The position numbers were made by a program, and so were the translations under genes. A stretch of DNA of 64,000 bases from Galbitalea sp. SE-J8 (GTDB lineage: Bacteria > Actinomycetota > Actinomycetes > Actinomycetales > Microbacteriaceae). How positions within the stretch are numbered: position 1 is the first letter of the stretch; each line of letters begins with the position of its first letter. Positions 17,202 to 26,036 of this stretch are shown here, in pieces. Below the pieces are notes generated by a model. The model saw only the letters and a program-made list of their open reading frames with translations. It had not been told where the DNA came from and searched no databases. The stretch is from the NCBI RefSeq assembly GCF_030345695.1, contig NZ_JAUASV010000003.1, forward strand, positions 62,001 to 126,000. The letters are read 5' to 3'.

Positions 17202-18953
17202 TCAGGGGGCGTCGGCCACGTAGCAGGACTTCGCCACGTTGAACGCCGGGTCGCCGCCGAAGCTGTCCCCGATGCAGACCACCGAGTCGGTGAACGTGCC
17301 GTAGAAGTACGCGCCGCTCGCGCCGAACGCGACCGATCGCGTGCCGGTGAACGTGCACGTGCCGAACTCGCCCGCGCACAGCGTGTAGCCGATCGGGCTG
17401 CCGTCGGGATTGACGAACGTGTACGTCGCCGACGACACGATCGACGGGTCGAGCCCGGTCGCCGTGGCCAGCGCCTTCACCGTCGTCGTCGCGCTCACCG
17501 TGAACGCCCCGCCGTACACCGGGGACGCCGCGGTGGGCTGCGACCCGTCGAGCGTGTAGTGGATCGTGGCGTTCGGGGTCGTCGTGCTGATCGTGACCTG
17601 CACGGGAGCGCTGACGGCGCCGCCGGCGGGCGAGATCACGGGCGCCTTCACGGGATCCGGTGCCGGATCGAGGCCCGTGAGGTGCTCGTAGTAGCCGACG
17701 CCGAAGTGCGACGGCGTGCCGCTCCAGTCGGTGATGAGGGCGGGTGTCCCCGAGCAGCTGCCGACGTACCACGCATACGCGACGTAGCTGATCCCGCGGG
17801 CGTCGGCCCAGTCGGTCATGCCGGGGATCCAGTCGCTGTTGCAGTCGGTCTCACCCATCTCGCCGATGATCACCGGGTACTTCTTGGCGACGGGGGCGAC
17901 CTCGTCGTTCCAGCACTTCTTCACATTGCACGCCGTGTAGTCGTACAGGTGCGCTCCGGCGATGATGTTGTGCAGCGGGTCGTTCGGCACGTGTCCGAGC
18001 CAGCCCTTCTTGGGGTTGCCCCGCGAGTCGCCGTCCTTGTCGACGCCCGCGCAGTGGTTGCCCCAGCCGTTGCACTGCAGCAGCACGGGCTGGGTCGCGC
18101 CGGTGGCGCGCACGGTGCTGACGAGCTGCTGCATGCCGACCGCCTGCCAGCCGTTCGGTGCGTGCTCCTTGACCTCGACCGCGCATCCGTTCAGCCAGCA
18201 GTCGTCGCTGATGCCCTGCGGCTCGTTGAACAGGTCGAAGATGAGCGACGGATAGTCCTTGAACGTCGTGGCGACCGAGGTCCAGAAGTCGAGCGCGTGA
18301 TCGGCATCCGCCATCTTCTGCTGGGTGTTGCTGGGCATGTAGCCCGGCGCGCTCCAGTGCATGTCGAGGATCACGTACAGGCCCGCGGCCTGCAGCTTGT
18401 CGACGTAGTCCGTGACGACCGACCGGTAGTTCTGACCGGAGTACTGCGGCAGGATGTCCTCGGCGCCGAGCCAGCAGTGCTCGTTGAGGTGCAGCCGCAC
18501 GACGTTGACGTCCCACGCGAGCATGGCCTGCACGGATGCGTCGTCGAGCGGTCCCTCCGAGATCCCGCGGTTCTGCCCGCACATCCACTCCATGCTCGGC
18601 CGGGCGACGCCGCGCAGCACGACCGTGTGTCCCTGGGCGTCGACGATCCGGTTGCCGCTGACGTGCAGCGGGCTCGGCGCCCCGGACGCGAGGGCGGATG
18701 CCGGGGCCGGGGCCGGCGCCTTCGCCGCGGGGGCGAGCGCGCCGCCGTCCGAGGGGGATGGCTGATCGGCCTGCGGTGGCGAGTCGAGCGGATCCCGGCC
18801 GTGCGAGGACGACGGCGAGGATGCCGGCGCGGACGAGGACGAGGACGGGTGACTGGATGCCGCGGAATGGTCCGGCGGTTGTGCCGTCGACGCGAACGCG
18901 GCGAGCGCGATGAGCGCTCCCGAGGTGGCGACGGCGATCATGCTTCGTTGCAT
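17202..18953 (-). CDS. Secreted GH5-type endoglycanase with chitobiase-like and Cys-rich C-terminal modules
   Basis: The 583-residue exported protein has a signal peptide (residues 1-24), then a Ser/Pro/Ala linker to about 92. The clan GH-A barrel shows acid/base E244 in LFNEPQG and probable nucleophile E365 in IIGEMGETD, with RLHLNEHCW on strand 3. Residues about 433-512 form a chitobiase/hexosaminidase C-terminal type repeat (ATIHYTLDGSQPT). Residues 515-583 form a small module YTLCAGEFGTCTFTGTRSV ending in a Cys-Tyr pair, also found three times in the 45.6-kb hydrolase. The start ATG has GGAGC six bases ahead. A promoter with an ACAACGTTGT-type operator lies upstream, placing it in the large regulon. 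Cellulose, mannan or another beta-glycan could be the substrate. Confidence 0.9.
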   Translation of the reverse strand: MQRSMIAVATSGALIALAAFASTAQPPDHSAASSHPSSSSSAPASSPSSSHGRDPLDSPPQADQPSPSDGGALAPAAKAPAPAPASALASGAPSPLHVSGNRIVDAQGHTVVLRGVARPSMEWMCGQNRGISEGPLDDASVQAMLAWDVNVVRLHLNEHCWLGAEDILPQYSGQNYRSVVTDYVDKLQAAGLYVILDMHWSAPGYMPSNTQQKMADADHALDFWTSVATTFKDYPSLIFDLFNEPQGISDDCWLNGCAVEVKEHAPNGWQAVGMQQLVSTVRATGATQPVLLQCNGWGNHCAGVDKDGDSRGNPKKGWLGHVPNDPLHNIIAGAHLYDYTACNVKKCWNDEVAPVAKKYPVIIGEMGETDCNSDWIPGMTDWADARGISYVAYAWYVGSCSGTPALITDWSGTPSHFGVGYYEHLTGLDPAPDPVKAPVISPAGGAVSAPVQVTISTTTPNATIHYTLDGSQPTAASPVYGGAFTVSATTTVKALATATGLDPSIVSSATYTFVNPDGSPIGYTLCAGEFGTCTFTGTRSVAFGASGAYFYGTFTDSVVCIGDSFGGDPAFNVAKSCYVADAP

Positions 18954-19008
18954 TGATGCTCCCGGTGTTTCAGATGGGGATCGCCGGCCTTCATCGGCCG
19001 ACGCGCTG

Positions 19009-19051
19009 AGTATGGGACTTAACGCCTTAAGGAGTCAAGACAGCGTTGTCT
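19009..19051 (-). promoter_or_regulatory. Promoter and operator of the secreted GH5 gene
   Basis: On the minus strand TTGACT (19038-19033) and CATACT (19014-19009) form a good promoter with an 18-bp spacer. AGACAGCGTTGTCT at 19038-19051 touches the -35 edge and matches the ACAACGTTGT operator with one changed base. A second palindrome, CTTAACGCCTTAAG (19018-19031), fills the spacer and could be a site for another repressor. Confidence 0.7.
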
Positions 19052-19102
19052 CGGCACGGCGCATCCGCAGCGGCGATCCCCGCGACGCGTGCCGCTCGCG
19101 GC

Positions 19103-20212
19103 TCAGCGGACGCCCGCGCCCGTCGAGGACGCCCTCGCCGTCGGCGCGCTCGCCGTGGACGCCCGGGCCACGAGGCGCGTGCGGGTTCCGGGCGACCGGG
19201 TCGTCTCGCCGGTCGAGGCGAGCTCGGCGAGGGCGCTCGCGGCCGCCGTGCCGTAGCCGACGAGGTCGCGCGAGAGCACCGAGATCGTCGGCGTGATCAG
19301 GGTCGCCACGTCCCCGTCGTCCCAGGAGAGCACCGAGATGTCGTCGGGCACCCGGTGGCCGAGGCGGCCGAGCGTCGCGATCACGCGGGCGGCGAGGTCG
19401 AGATCCTCCACGAGCACGGCGGTCGCCCCCGGATGCGCGGCGAGCAGCGCGCGGAGCGCCGCCTCCGGGTCCTCGCGAGCGGTGATGGAGCCGTGCGACA
19501 CCGAGAGGCCGAACCGGGGCGCGATGTCCGACAGCGCCCGCTTGCGCACCGACGAGTGCAGCAGCCGCCCGGGGCCGCCGATCCGGATCACCCCGCGGTG
19601 GCCGAGGGCCGCCAGGTGGCCGCAGGCGAGCTCGGTCGCCCGGGCGTCATCCGTCCACACGCAGCTCAGCGCCGACGCGGTCGCGCGGAGGTCGCCGACG
19701 ACGACCGCCGGCAGGTCGAGGTCGGCGAGCAGCGCGATGCGCTCGTCGTCGACGACCGGGTCGATCACGAGCACGCCGTCGACGCGACGCTCGCCGAGCC
19801 AGCGACGGTAGGCCTCGCACTCCACCGAGAGCGTGGGCACGGAGTGCAGGGTGAGCACGAGGTCGCGTCGCGCGAGCTCGTTCTGCACCCCGGCGAGGAA
19901 GTGGGCGCCGAAGTTGTTGGACCACAGCGGCTGGCGCAGCCGGCGCCGGGTGATCACCCCGATCGAGCCGGCGCGATCGGTGCTCATGGCCCGCGCGGCG
20001 CGGCTCGGCTGCCAGTTCGCCTGCCGGGCGATCGAGAGGATGCGGTCCCGGGTCTGGTCGGACAGTCCCGGACGGTCGTTCAGGGCGAAGGACACCGCCG
20101 TCGTCGAGACGTTCGCGAGGCGGGCGATGTCGGCGATGTTCGGCCGCGCCCGCCCGCTGGCGGCGCGCTCCTCGGCCGGCCGGACGCGTCGTCGCGAGGG
20201 CTCGGGCTCCAC
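19103..20212 (-). CDS. LacI-family transcriptional regulator (R2)
   Basis: This 369-residue regulator starts at GTG 20212; an in-frame TAG lies four codons upstream, so no earlier start is possible. A basic 24-residue N-terminal extension precedes the helix-turn-helix NIADIARLANVSTTAVSFAL. The effector domain follows (SIGVITRRRLRQPLWSNNFG) with normal family length. It is downstream of the DUF4432 gene with a 46-bp gap, so both are probably read from the operator-bearing promoter at 21.27 kb. It is one of two candidates (with R4) for the protein that binds ACAACGTTGT. Confidence 0.92.
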   Translation of the reverse strand: MEPEPSRRRVRPAEERAASGRARPNIADIARLANVSTTAVSFALNDRPGLSDQTRDRILSIARQANWQPSRAARAMSTDRAGSIGVITRRRLRQPLWSNNFGAHFLAGVQNELARRDLVLTLHSVPTLSVECEAYRRWLGERRVDGVLVIDPVVDDERIALLADLDLPAVVVGDLRATASALSCVWTDDARATELACGHLAALGHRGVIRIGGPGRLLHSSVRKRALSDIAPRFGLSVSHGSITAREDPEAALRALLAAHPGATAVLVEDLDLAARVIATLGRLGHRVPDDISVLSWDDGDVATLITPTISVLSRDLVGYGTAAASALAELASTGETTRSPGTRTRLVARASTASAPTARASSTGAGVR

Positions 20213-20258
20213 GGCCCGATGCTAGCCGCTCACCCCGGGGGCATCCGCTCGAGAGCGT

Positions 20259-21236
20259 TCACTCGAGGGCGCTGATGCGCAGCTCCGTCGCGATCGAGGC
20301 GCCCGCCGCGAGCGGGGGCGCGCCCGCGTGAGCGCTCGCACGCTCCGGGCCGAACAGCGGCGCGTTCGCGGGCTCGATGCCGAGCGCCCACGCGCCGCGG
20401 GACGGCCACATCCACTCGAAGAGCCTCGGCAGGGCGCCGGACGACCACTCGACGGCGAGCGCCGGCGCGGCGCCGGGCGGTCGCACGACGACCCGGCTCG
20501 TGCCGTCGGCCGTCGCGACGCCGACGTGCTCGAACACGGCCGCATCCGGGACGTCGCTCGGCTCGGGCATGCGGCCCGGGGAGTCGACGGATGCGACGGG
20601 CTCGCGCTGCACGGAGCGCTCGGCCGCGACGTCCACGGTCGTGCCCGGGTGCAGCACGGGTGCGCCGATGTTGACGTGGTAGAGCAGGGCCACGGGCTCG
20701 GCCGCGGCCCCGGCGTTGCGCACGGTGTCGCGGACCGTGATCGCGGCGTCGTCCGTGCGCGCGCTGATCTCGCGCTCGACGACGATGCGCCGCCCGTACA
20801 GGCGCGTGCTCTCGACGCGGCCGAGCACGCGGACCCGCAGCGCGTCGCCCTCGATCTCGCGGACGACGCGCACGTCGGTCGCGGGCGTCAGGTGGTGGCT
20901 CCCGTGCTCGCCCGCGTCGTCGCGGGCCGGGCCGATGTTCTCCGTGCCGCACGTGGCGAGCAGCCCGCCGAGGAAGCGGTGCTCCCAGGTGCTGCCCGCA
21001 CCGGGATCGACGGCGAGCGGCGAGCGCCACGCGATCGGCGTGCGGCCCCACCAGGCGGAGCCGATGTCGAGCCCGCGGTCGGGGAGCACGTCGAACGCCC
21101 ATCCGCCCGCGAGCCGCACCGACACGATCCGCCGACCCGCCGGGTCGAGGTGCTCGGCGACCTCGGCGAGCGCGTCGATGCGCGCGACGAGACCGTCGCG
21201 CAGCAGTGCGGCAGCGGTCGGGCTGGGGGCCGACAT
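20259..21236 (-). CDS. DUF4432 family, aldose-1-epimerase-like protein
   Basis: The 325-residue protein shows the DUF4432 blocks FDVLPDRGLDIGSAWWGR, LLATCGTENIGPA, LLYHVNIGAP and GIEPANAPLFG, a galactose-mutarotase-like beta-sandwich without signal peptide. Such proteins accompany sugar kinases and isomerases and probably mutarotate or bind an aldose or its phosphate. It is divergent from the beta-mannosidase, with an ACAACGTTGT-type operator between them, and R2 follows it on the same strand. Confidence 0.82.
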   Translation of the reverse strand: MSAPSPTAAALLRDGLVARIDALAEVAEHLDPAGRRIVSVRLAGGWAFDVLPDRGLDIGSAWWGRTPIAWRSPLAVDPGAGSTWEHRFLGGLLATCGTENIGPARDDAGEHGSHHLTPATDVRVVREIEGDALRVRVLGRVESTRLYGRRIVVEREISARTDDAAITVRDTVRNAGAAAEPVALLYHVNIGAPVLHPGTTVDVAAERSVQREPVASVDSPGRMPEPSDVPDAAVFEHVGVATADGTSRVVVRPPGAAPALAVEWSSGALPRLFEWMWPSRGAWALGIEPANAPLFGPERASAHAGAPPLAAGASIATELRISALE

Positions 21237-21265
21237 GGCTCGAGTATGGCACCCGACGCGGGAGC

Positions 21266-21283
21266 GAGACAACGTAAGACTCG
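21266..21283. promoter_or_regulatory. ACAACGT-type operator between DUF4432 and beta-mannosidase
   Basis: GAGACAACGTAAGACTCG matches the left half of the GACAACGTTGTC consensus and has a looser right half, like the site at 37460. A -10-like TATATT at 21290-21295 follows on the plus strand about 17 bp from the site's left arm, so the site sits where the -35 region would be. It can serve both divergent units. Confidence 0.65.
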
Positions 21284-21368
21284 TCCCCGTATATTGGGCC
21301 GTGCCGATGTCGTCGTCCGGCCCACGCCGTCGCGCATCGCACCGACACCGACTGGCGAGAGGACAAGG

Positions 21369-23825
21369 ATGTACCGCGAACTGACCGACGGGTGGACCGC
21401 GAGGCTGACGGAGGGCGATCCGCCCCCGCCGATCGCCCGCACCCTGCACGACGGCTTCCCGGCCGCCGTTCCCGGGGTCGTGCACCTCGACCTGCTCCGC
21501 GCCGGGCTCATCGAGGACCCCTACGTCGACGACGCCGAGTCGCGACTGCACTGGATCGGCGACGCCGACTGGGAGTACCGCACGACCTTCGACTGGACGG
21601 ATGACGGCGCGGCCCGCCACGACCTCGTCGCCGAGGGCCTCGACACGGTCGCGACCGTCACGCTCAACGGCGTCGTGGTCGCGCGTACGGCGAATCAGCA
21701 CCGCGGCTACCGGACCGACGTGCGCGAGCGGCTGCGCGAGGGCGCGAACGAGCTCGTCGTCGCCTTCCGCTCGCCGACCCGGTACGCGCGCGAGCAGGAG
21801 GCGATCCTCGGCGAGCGTCCGCACTCCTACGCGCACCCGTTCAACACCATCCGCAAGACGGCGTGCAACTTCGGCTGGGACTGGGGCATCGACGTCGCGA
21901 CGGCCGGCATCTGGAGGCGCATCGGCATCGAGAGCTGGTCGGGCGCGCGCATCGCGGCGGTGCGGCCGATCACCCGGATCGACGGCGCGGCACGCGGGCT
22001 CGACGCGCACATCGATCTCGAGTGGCAGGCCGGGACCGAGCATCCGGTGTCGCTCGACGTCGCGGCCGCCGGACGGTCCGAGCGGGTGAGCGTCGAGCCG
22101 GGCACGGCATCCGTCACGGTCGCGCTCGACGGATGCGACGCCGAGCTCTGGTGGCCGCGCTCGCACGGAGCGCAGCCGCTCTATCCGCTCACGGTCGAGC
22201 TGTCCGGAGCGGATGCGGCGGCGCGCTGGGAGCGCCGGATCGGGTTCCGCACGGTCGAGCTCGACCTCTCGCCCGACGAGATCGGCAGCGCGTTCGCGAT
22301 CCGCGTCAACGGCGAGGACGTCTACATCCGGGGCGCGAACTGGATCCCGGATGACACGTTCTTCCCGCGCATCACGAAGGACACCCTGCGCCGCAGCATC
22401 ACCGACGCCGTCGAGGCGAACCTGAACCTGCTGCGCGTCTGGGGCGGCGGCATGTACGAGTCCGAGGAGTTCTACGAGCTGTGCGACGAGCACGGGCTGC
22501 TCGTCTGGCAGGACTTCCTCACCGCGTGCGCGGCCTACTCCGAGGACGAGCCGCTGTGGTCGGAGTTCGAGGCGGAGGCGCGCGAGGCCGTGACGCGCCT
22601 CGCCGCGCATCCGAGCCTCGTGCTGTGGAACGGCTGCAACGAGAACATCTGGGGCTACGTCGACTGGAACTGGCGCAGCCGGCTCGGCGGGCTGAGCTGG
22701 GGCGAGCGCTACTACACGGAGCTGTTCCCCGCGATCGTCGCCGAGCTCGCCCCGGGCACGCCCTATGTCGAGGGCAGCCCGTTCTCGTTCAGCCGCTACG
22801 TGCATCCGAACGACGACCGGCACGGCAGCATGCACATCTGGGACGTCTGGAACCAGGTCGACTACACCGGCTACCGGAGGTACCGTCCGCGATTCGTCTC
22901 GGAGTTCGGCTTCCAGGGCCCGCCCACGTTCTCGACCCTCGAGTACGCCGTGCACGACGAGCCGCGTGACCCGTTCGGGCCGAGCATGCTCGTGCACCAG
23001 AAGGCCGACGACGGCAACGCCAAGCTGCAGCGCGGCCTCGGCGAGCACCTGCCGTATCCGGCGGACTTCGAGGACTGGCACTGGGCGACGCAGCTCAACC
23101 AGGCACGCGCGATCGGCTTCGCGATCGAGTACTTCCGCTCGCTCTCGCCCGAGAACCGCGGCGCGATCGTCTGGCAGCTCAACGACATCTGGCCGTCGAT
23201 CTCGTGGGCGGCCGTCGACTACCTGCGCCACCGCAAGCCGCTCTGGTACGCGCTGCGCCGGGTCTACGCCGACCGGCTCGCGACGCTGCAGGTGCGCGAC
23301 GACGGCGTCGACCTCGTGGTGCACAACGAGAGCCGGGAGCGCTATCGCGCCGGGTTCGCCGTGGCGCGCACGAGCCTCGAGGGCGTCGTGCTCGCGGAGG
23401 AGCGCTTCCCGGTCGACGTCGAGCCGCGCGGGCTGGTCCGCATCCCGCTGCCGGAGGCGTTCGGGGCGGGCGACGCGAGCGGCGAGTTCCTGCTCGCCCG
23501 CGCGGACGACGGTCTCGAGGCGCTCGGCTACTTCGCCGAGGACACGGCGCTCGCGCTGCGCGGCGGCCCCGCGGCGACCGCGGCCGTCGTGCCGGACGGC
23601 TACCTCGTCACGGTGACCGCATCCGCCCTCGCGAAGGACGTGACGATCCTCGCCGACAAGGTGCATCCGGATGCCGTGGTCGACCGCGCGCTCGTCACGA
23701 TCGTGCCCGGCGAGAGCGCGGTCTTCCACGTGACGGCGCCCGCGGGACTCGACCCGGACGCGTTCTGCTCGTCGCGCGTGCTGCGCAGCGCGAACGACCT
23801 CGTCGCCGTGCCCGTCGTCGTCTGA
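21369..23825 (+). CDS. Beta-mannosidase, GH2
   Basis: The 818-residue cytosolic enzyme begins at ATG 21369 after GAGAGGA. It has the GH2 jelly-roll N-domain, the mannosidase signature NFGWDWGIDVATAGIWRRI, and a barrel with LLRVWGGGMYESEEFYEL. The acid/base is E425 in NGCNENIWG and the nucleophile E512 in VSEFGFQGP; both are intact. Length and domain order fit full-size beta-mannosidases. It hydrolyses terminal beta-D-mannosides from imported oligosaccharides. The upstream operator puts it in the ACAACGTTGT regulon with the ManA-type isomerase, and a perfect palindrome terminates it. Confidence 0.93.
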   Translation: MYRELTDGWTARLTEGDPPPPIARTLHDGFPAAVPGVVHLDLLRAGLIEDPYVDDAESRLHWIGDADWEYRTTFDWTDDGAARHDLVAEGLDTVATVTLNGVVVARTANQHRGYRTDVRERLREGANELVVAFRSPTRYAREQEAILGERPHSYAHPFNTIRKTACNFGWDWGIDVATAGIWRRIGIESWSGARIAAVRPITRIDGAARGLDAHIDLEWQAGTEHPVSLDVAAAGRSERVSVEPGTASVTVALDGCDAELWWPRSHGAQPLYPLTVELSGADAAARWERRIGFRTVELDLSPDEIGSAFAIRVNGEDVYIRGANWIPDDTFFPRITKDTLRRSITDAVEANLNLLRVWGGGMYESEEFYELCDEHGLLVWQDFLTACAAYSEDEPLWSEFEAEAREAVTRLAAHPSLVLWNGCNENIWGYVDWNWRSRLGGLSWGERYYTELFPAIVAELAPGTPYVEGSPFSFSRYVHPNDDRHGSMHIWDVWNQVDYTGYRRYRPRFVSEFGFQGPPTFSTLEYAVHDEPRDPFGPSMLVHQKADDGNAKLQRGLGEHLPYPADFEDWHWATQLNQARAIGFAIEYFRSLSPENRGAIVWQLNDIWPSISWAAVDYLRHRKPLWYALRRVYADRLATLQVRDDGVDLVVHNESRERYRAGFAVARTSLEGVVLAEERFPVDVEPRGLVRIPLPEAFGAGDASGEFLLARADDGLEALGYFAEDTALALRGGPAATAAVVPDGYLVTVTASALAKDVTILADKVHPDAVVDRALVTIVPGESAVFHVTAPAGLDPDAFCSSRVLRSANDLVAVPVVV

Positions 23826-23836
23826 TCCGGGCGGCG

Positions 23837-23866
23837 GAACGCCCCCTCCCGCGGGAGGGGGCGTTC
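23837..23866. terminator. Bidirectional terminator, perfect 30-bp palindrome
   Basis: GAACGCCCCCTCCCG followed by its exact complement makes a loop-minimal hairpin between the convergent beta-mannosidase and solute-binding protein genes. It probably ends transcription from both sides. Confidence 0.8.
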
Positions 23867-23886
23867 TGGCGTTCGGCCCGGTTCGC

Positions 23887-25152
23887 TCAGCCGGCCGCGT
23901 AGGCGTCGTCGAGCCGCTTGAGGAAGTCCGGGATGGTCAGATCGCCGTTGTAGAACTCCTGCAGCGAGATCAGGTACTCCTCCTGCACCTTGGTGTTCGG
24001 CCACGCCTGGTCCGGGTACGAGGTGCCGTGCCCGTCGGCCTGGGCCTTGATGATCGGATCGAGCACCGCGTTGGGCTCGCCGGGATCCGCCGGCAGCGTC
24101 GACGTGCTGTTCGACAGCTTGGCGAACAGCGTCTGGCCCTCGGGAGAGGCGACGTAGTCGATGAACTTCTTCGCGAGCTTCGCGTTCTTCGCCTTGGCGT
24201 TGATCGCGAAGCTGACCCCGGCGGCGACCGGCACGTAGGTGTCCGCGGCGTTGTCCGTGGCCGGGAACGGCGCGAGCGTGAACGTGGTGTTCGGGGCCAC
24301 GTTCTCGTCCACCGGCAGCGCCTGGCTCACCTGCACCGTCGCGAGCGCGTCGCCGAAGCCGAGCATGTGCATCTGCTGGTCGAAGCCCGTGCCGTTCGGA
24401 CCCTCGTTGAAGCATCCGGCGGACTTGAGCTCGTCCACCTTCTCGAGCGCGTCCTTCCACTTCGAGTCGGAGAACGTCGCCGTGCCGGCGGCCTGCTCGT
24501 CGCCGAACGTGGGGTCCGGGCCGTACACGAGCGTCGCCGTGAGGGCGTACGGGATCATCTGCGCGGTCCAGGAGTCCTTGTTGCCGAGAACGTACGCGAC
24601 CTTGCCCGCGGCCTTCGCCGTCGCGCAGAAGTCGAGCACCTCGCTCCACGTGGTGGGGATGGTGGCGCCCGCGGCGGCGACGGCCTGGTCGTTGTAGATC
24701 GCGCCGATGCCGCCTCCGTTCGCGGGCAGCGAGTAGAGCGTGCCGTCCCACGACGAGACGTTGCGCAGCGCGTCGGGAACGTCCGAGGCCCAGGGCTCGT
24801 CGTCGAGCGATGCGAGCAGGCCGTCCTTGGCGAGCGCCCAGGTGCCGCCCGTGCTGCCGCCGCCGGGCCAGGTCTTGAAGACGTCCGGCGCGGTGCCGGC
24901 CGAGAGCTGGGTGCGCAGCTGCTCGGTGTACGCGGCGTCGTCCTCGACGTAGGTGGGCTTGACGGTGACGCCCGGGTTGGCCTTCTCGAACGCCGCGATC
25001 AGCGGTGCGACCGCCGACTTCTGGCCGCTCGCGATGGTGAGGGTGTTGGGATCCGCGCTCGCGCCGCCGGTGGAACATCCGGCCAGGCCGAGGGCCAGCG
25101 CCGGGACTGCGATGAGTGCGATCGCTCGGGTTCGCCCGAGGATGGATTGCAT
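23887..25152 (-). CDS. Sugar-binding lipoprotein of an ABC transporter
   Basis: The 421-residue family 1 solute-binding protein starts at ATG 25152 after AAGGAG. The signal peptide ends in lipobox GLAGC (C26). The mature part begins LTIASGQKSAVAPLIAAFEK and continues with the usual two-lobe pattern, including DVFKTWPGGGSTGGTWALAK. It is the last gene of the minus-strand unit MalF - MalG - binding protein, 62 bp after MalG. The unit is headed by an ACAACGTTGT operator at 27.12 kb, so it is the likely importer for the large regulon. The ligand is unknown; products of the secreted GH5 and of the 45.6-kb hydrolase are candidates. Confidence 0.93.
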   Translation of the reverse strand: MQSILGRTRAIALIAVPALALGLAGCSTGGASADPNTLTIASGQKSAVAPLIAAFEKANPGVTVKPTYVEDDAAYTEQLRTQLSAGTAPDVFKTWPGGGSTGGTWALAKDGLLASLDDEPWASDVPDALRNVSSWDGTLYSLPANGGGIGAIYNDQAVAAAGATIPTTWSEVLDFCATAKAAGKVAYVLGNKDSWTAQMIPYALTATLVYGPDPTFGDEQAAGTATFSDSKWKDALEKVDELKSAGCFNEGPNGTGFDQQMHMLGFGDALATVQVSQALPVDENVAPNTTFTLAPFPATDNAADTYVPVAAGVSFAINAKAKNAKLAKKFIDYVASPEGQTLFAKLSNSTSTLPADPGEPNAVLDPIIKAQADGHGTSYPDQAWPNTKVQEEYLISLQEFYNGDLTIPDFLKRLDDAYAAG

Positions 25153-25214
25153 GGTCGCTCCTTTGTTTTCTTGGTGCCGGCGGCCTCTCTGCGCGCCGGG
25201 ATCGTGTCGCACGG

Positions 25215-26036
25215 TCAGCCCTTCAGGCCGCCCGCGAAGCCCCTGATGATGTATTTCTGCAGCAGGAAGTACAGGACGAGGATCGGCAGCACCGTGATGC
25301 ACAGCGCCGCGAAGATGAGCGGCCACTGGGTGTGGAACTGGCCGTGGAAGTTGTAGATCGCGACGGGTGCGGTCGCGTTGCCGCTGCCCGACAGGAACAG
25401 CAGCGGGGTGAAGAAGTCGTTCCAGATCCCGACCGCGTCGAGGATCACGACGGTGCCCGTGACGGCCTTGAGCAGCGGGAACACGACGCTGATGAACGCG
25501 CGCACCGGGCCGCATCCGTCGATGAGGGCGGCCTCCTCGTAGTCCTGCGGCATCTCCCGCATGAACGTCGTGTAGAGGAACACCGAGAACGGCAGCTGCC
25601 CGCCGATGCCGATCAGGATGATGGACGCGAGCGACCCGAGCAGGCCGAGGTCGCGCATGGTCGTGTACAGCGGCAGCAGGCCGAGCTGCGTCGGGATGAG
25701 CAGGCCGCCGATGAACAGGTAGTACGTCCAGCGCGACCAGCGGCGGGTGAAACGCGCGAGCGGGTAGGACGCGAGGGCGGAGAGCACGACGCTGCCGGCG
25801 ACCGTGACGATCGCGACGATGAAGCTGTTCACGAGCGCGGGGCCGAGGGCGCCCTGAGTCCACGCGGTCGCGAAGTTGGCGAACGTGACGTTCGGGTCGA
25901 TCTGGAACGCGGTCGTCGCCGAGTTCGCGGGCTTGATCGCCATGTTCACGAGCGCGAACAGCGGGATGAGGAACAGGATCGCGACCGCGACCGTGCCGGC
26001 CTCGCGCAGTCCGGAGCGCCAGGTGTAGATGTTCAT
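25215..26036 (-). CDS. Carbohydrate ABC permease, MalG type
   Basis: This 273-residue CUT1 permease starts at ATG 26036, which overlaps the MalF stop (ATGA). The EAA loop is YEEAALIDGCGPVRAFISV followed by FPLLKA, and the C-terminal tail is YIIRGFAGGLKG. Six membrane spans are predicted. It works with the MalF protein upstream and the binding protein downstream. Confidence 0.92.
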   Translation of the reverse strand: MNIYTWRSGLREAGTVAVAILFLIPLFALVNMAIKPANSATTAFQIDPNVTFANFATAWTQGALGPALVNSFIVAIVTVAGSVVLSALASYPLARFTRRWSRWTYYLFIGGLLIPTQLGLLPLYTTMRDLGLLGSLASIILIGIGGQLPFSVFLYTTFMREMPQDYEEAALIDGCGPVRAFISVVFPLLKAVTGTVVILDAVGIWNDFFTPLLFLSGSGNATAPVAIYNFHGQFHTQWPLIFAALCITVLPILVLYFLLQKYIIRGFAGGLKG

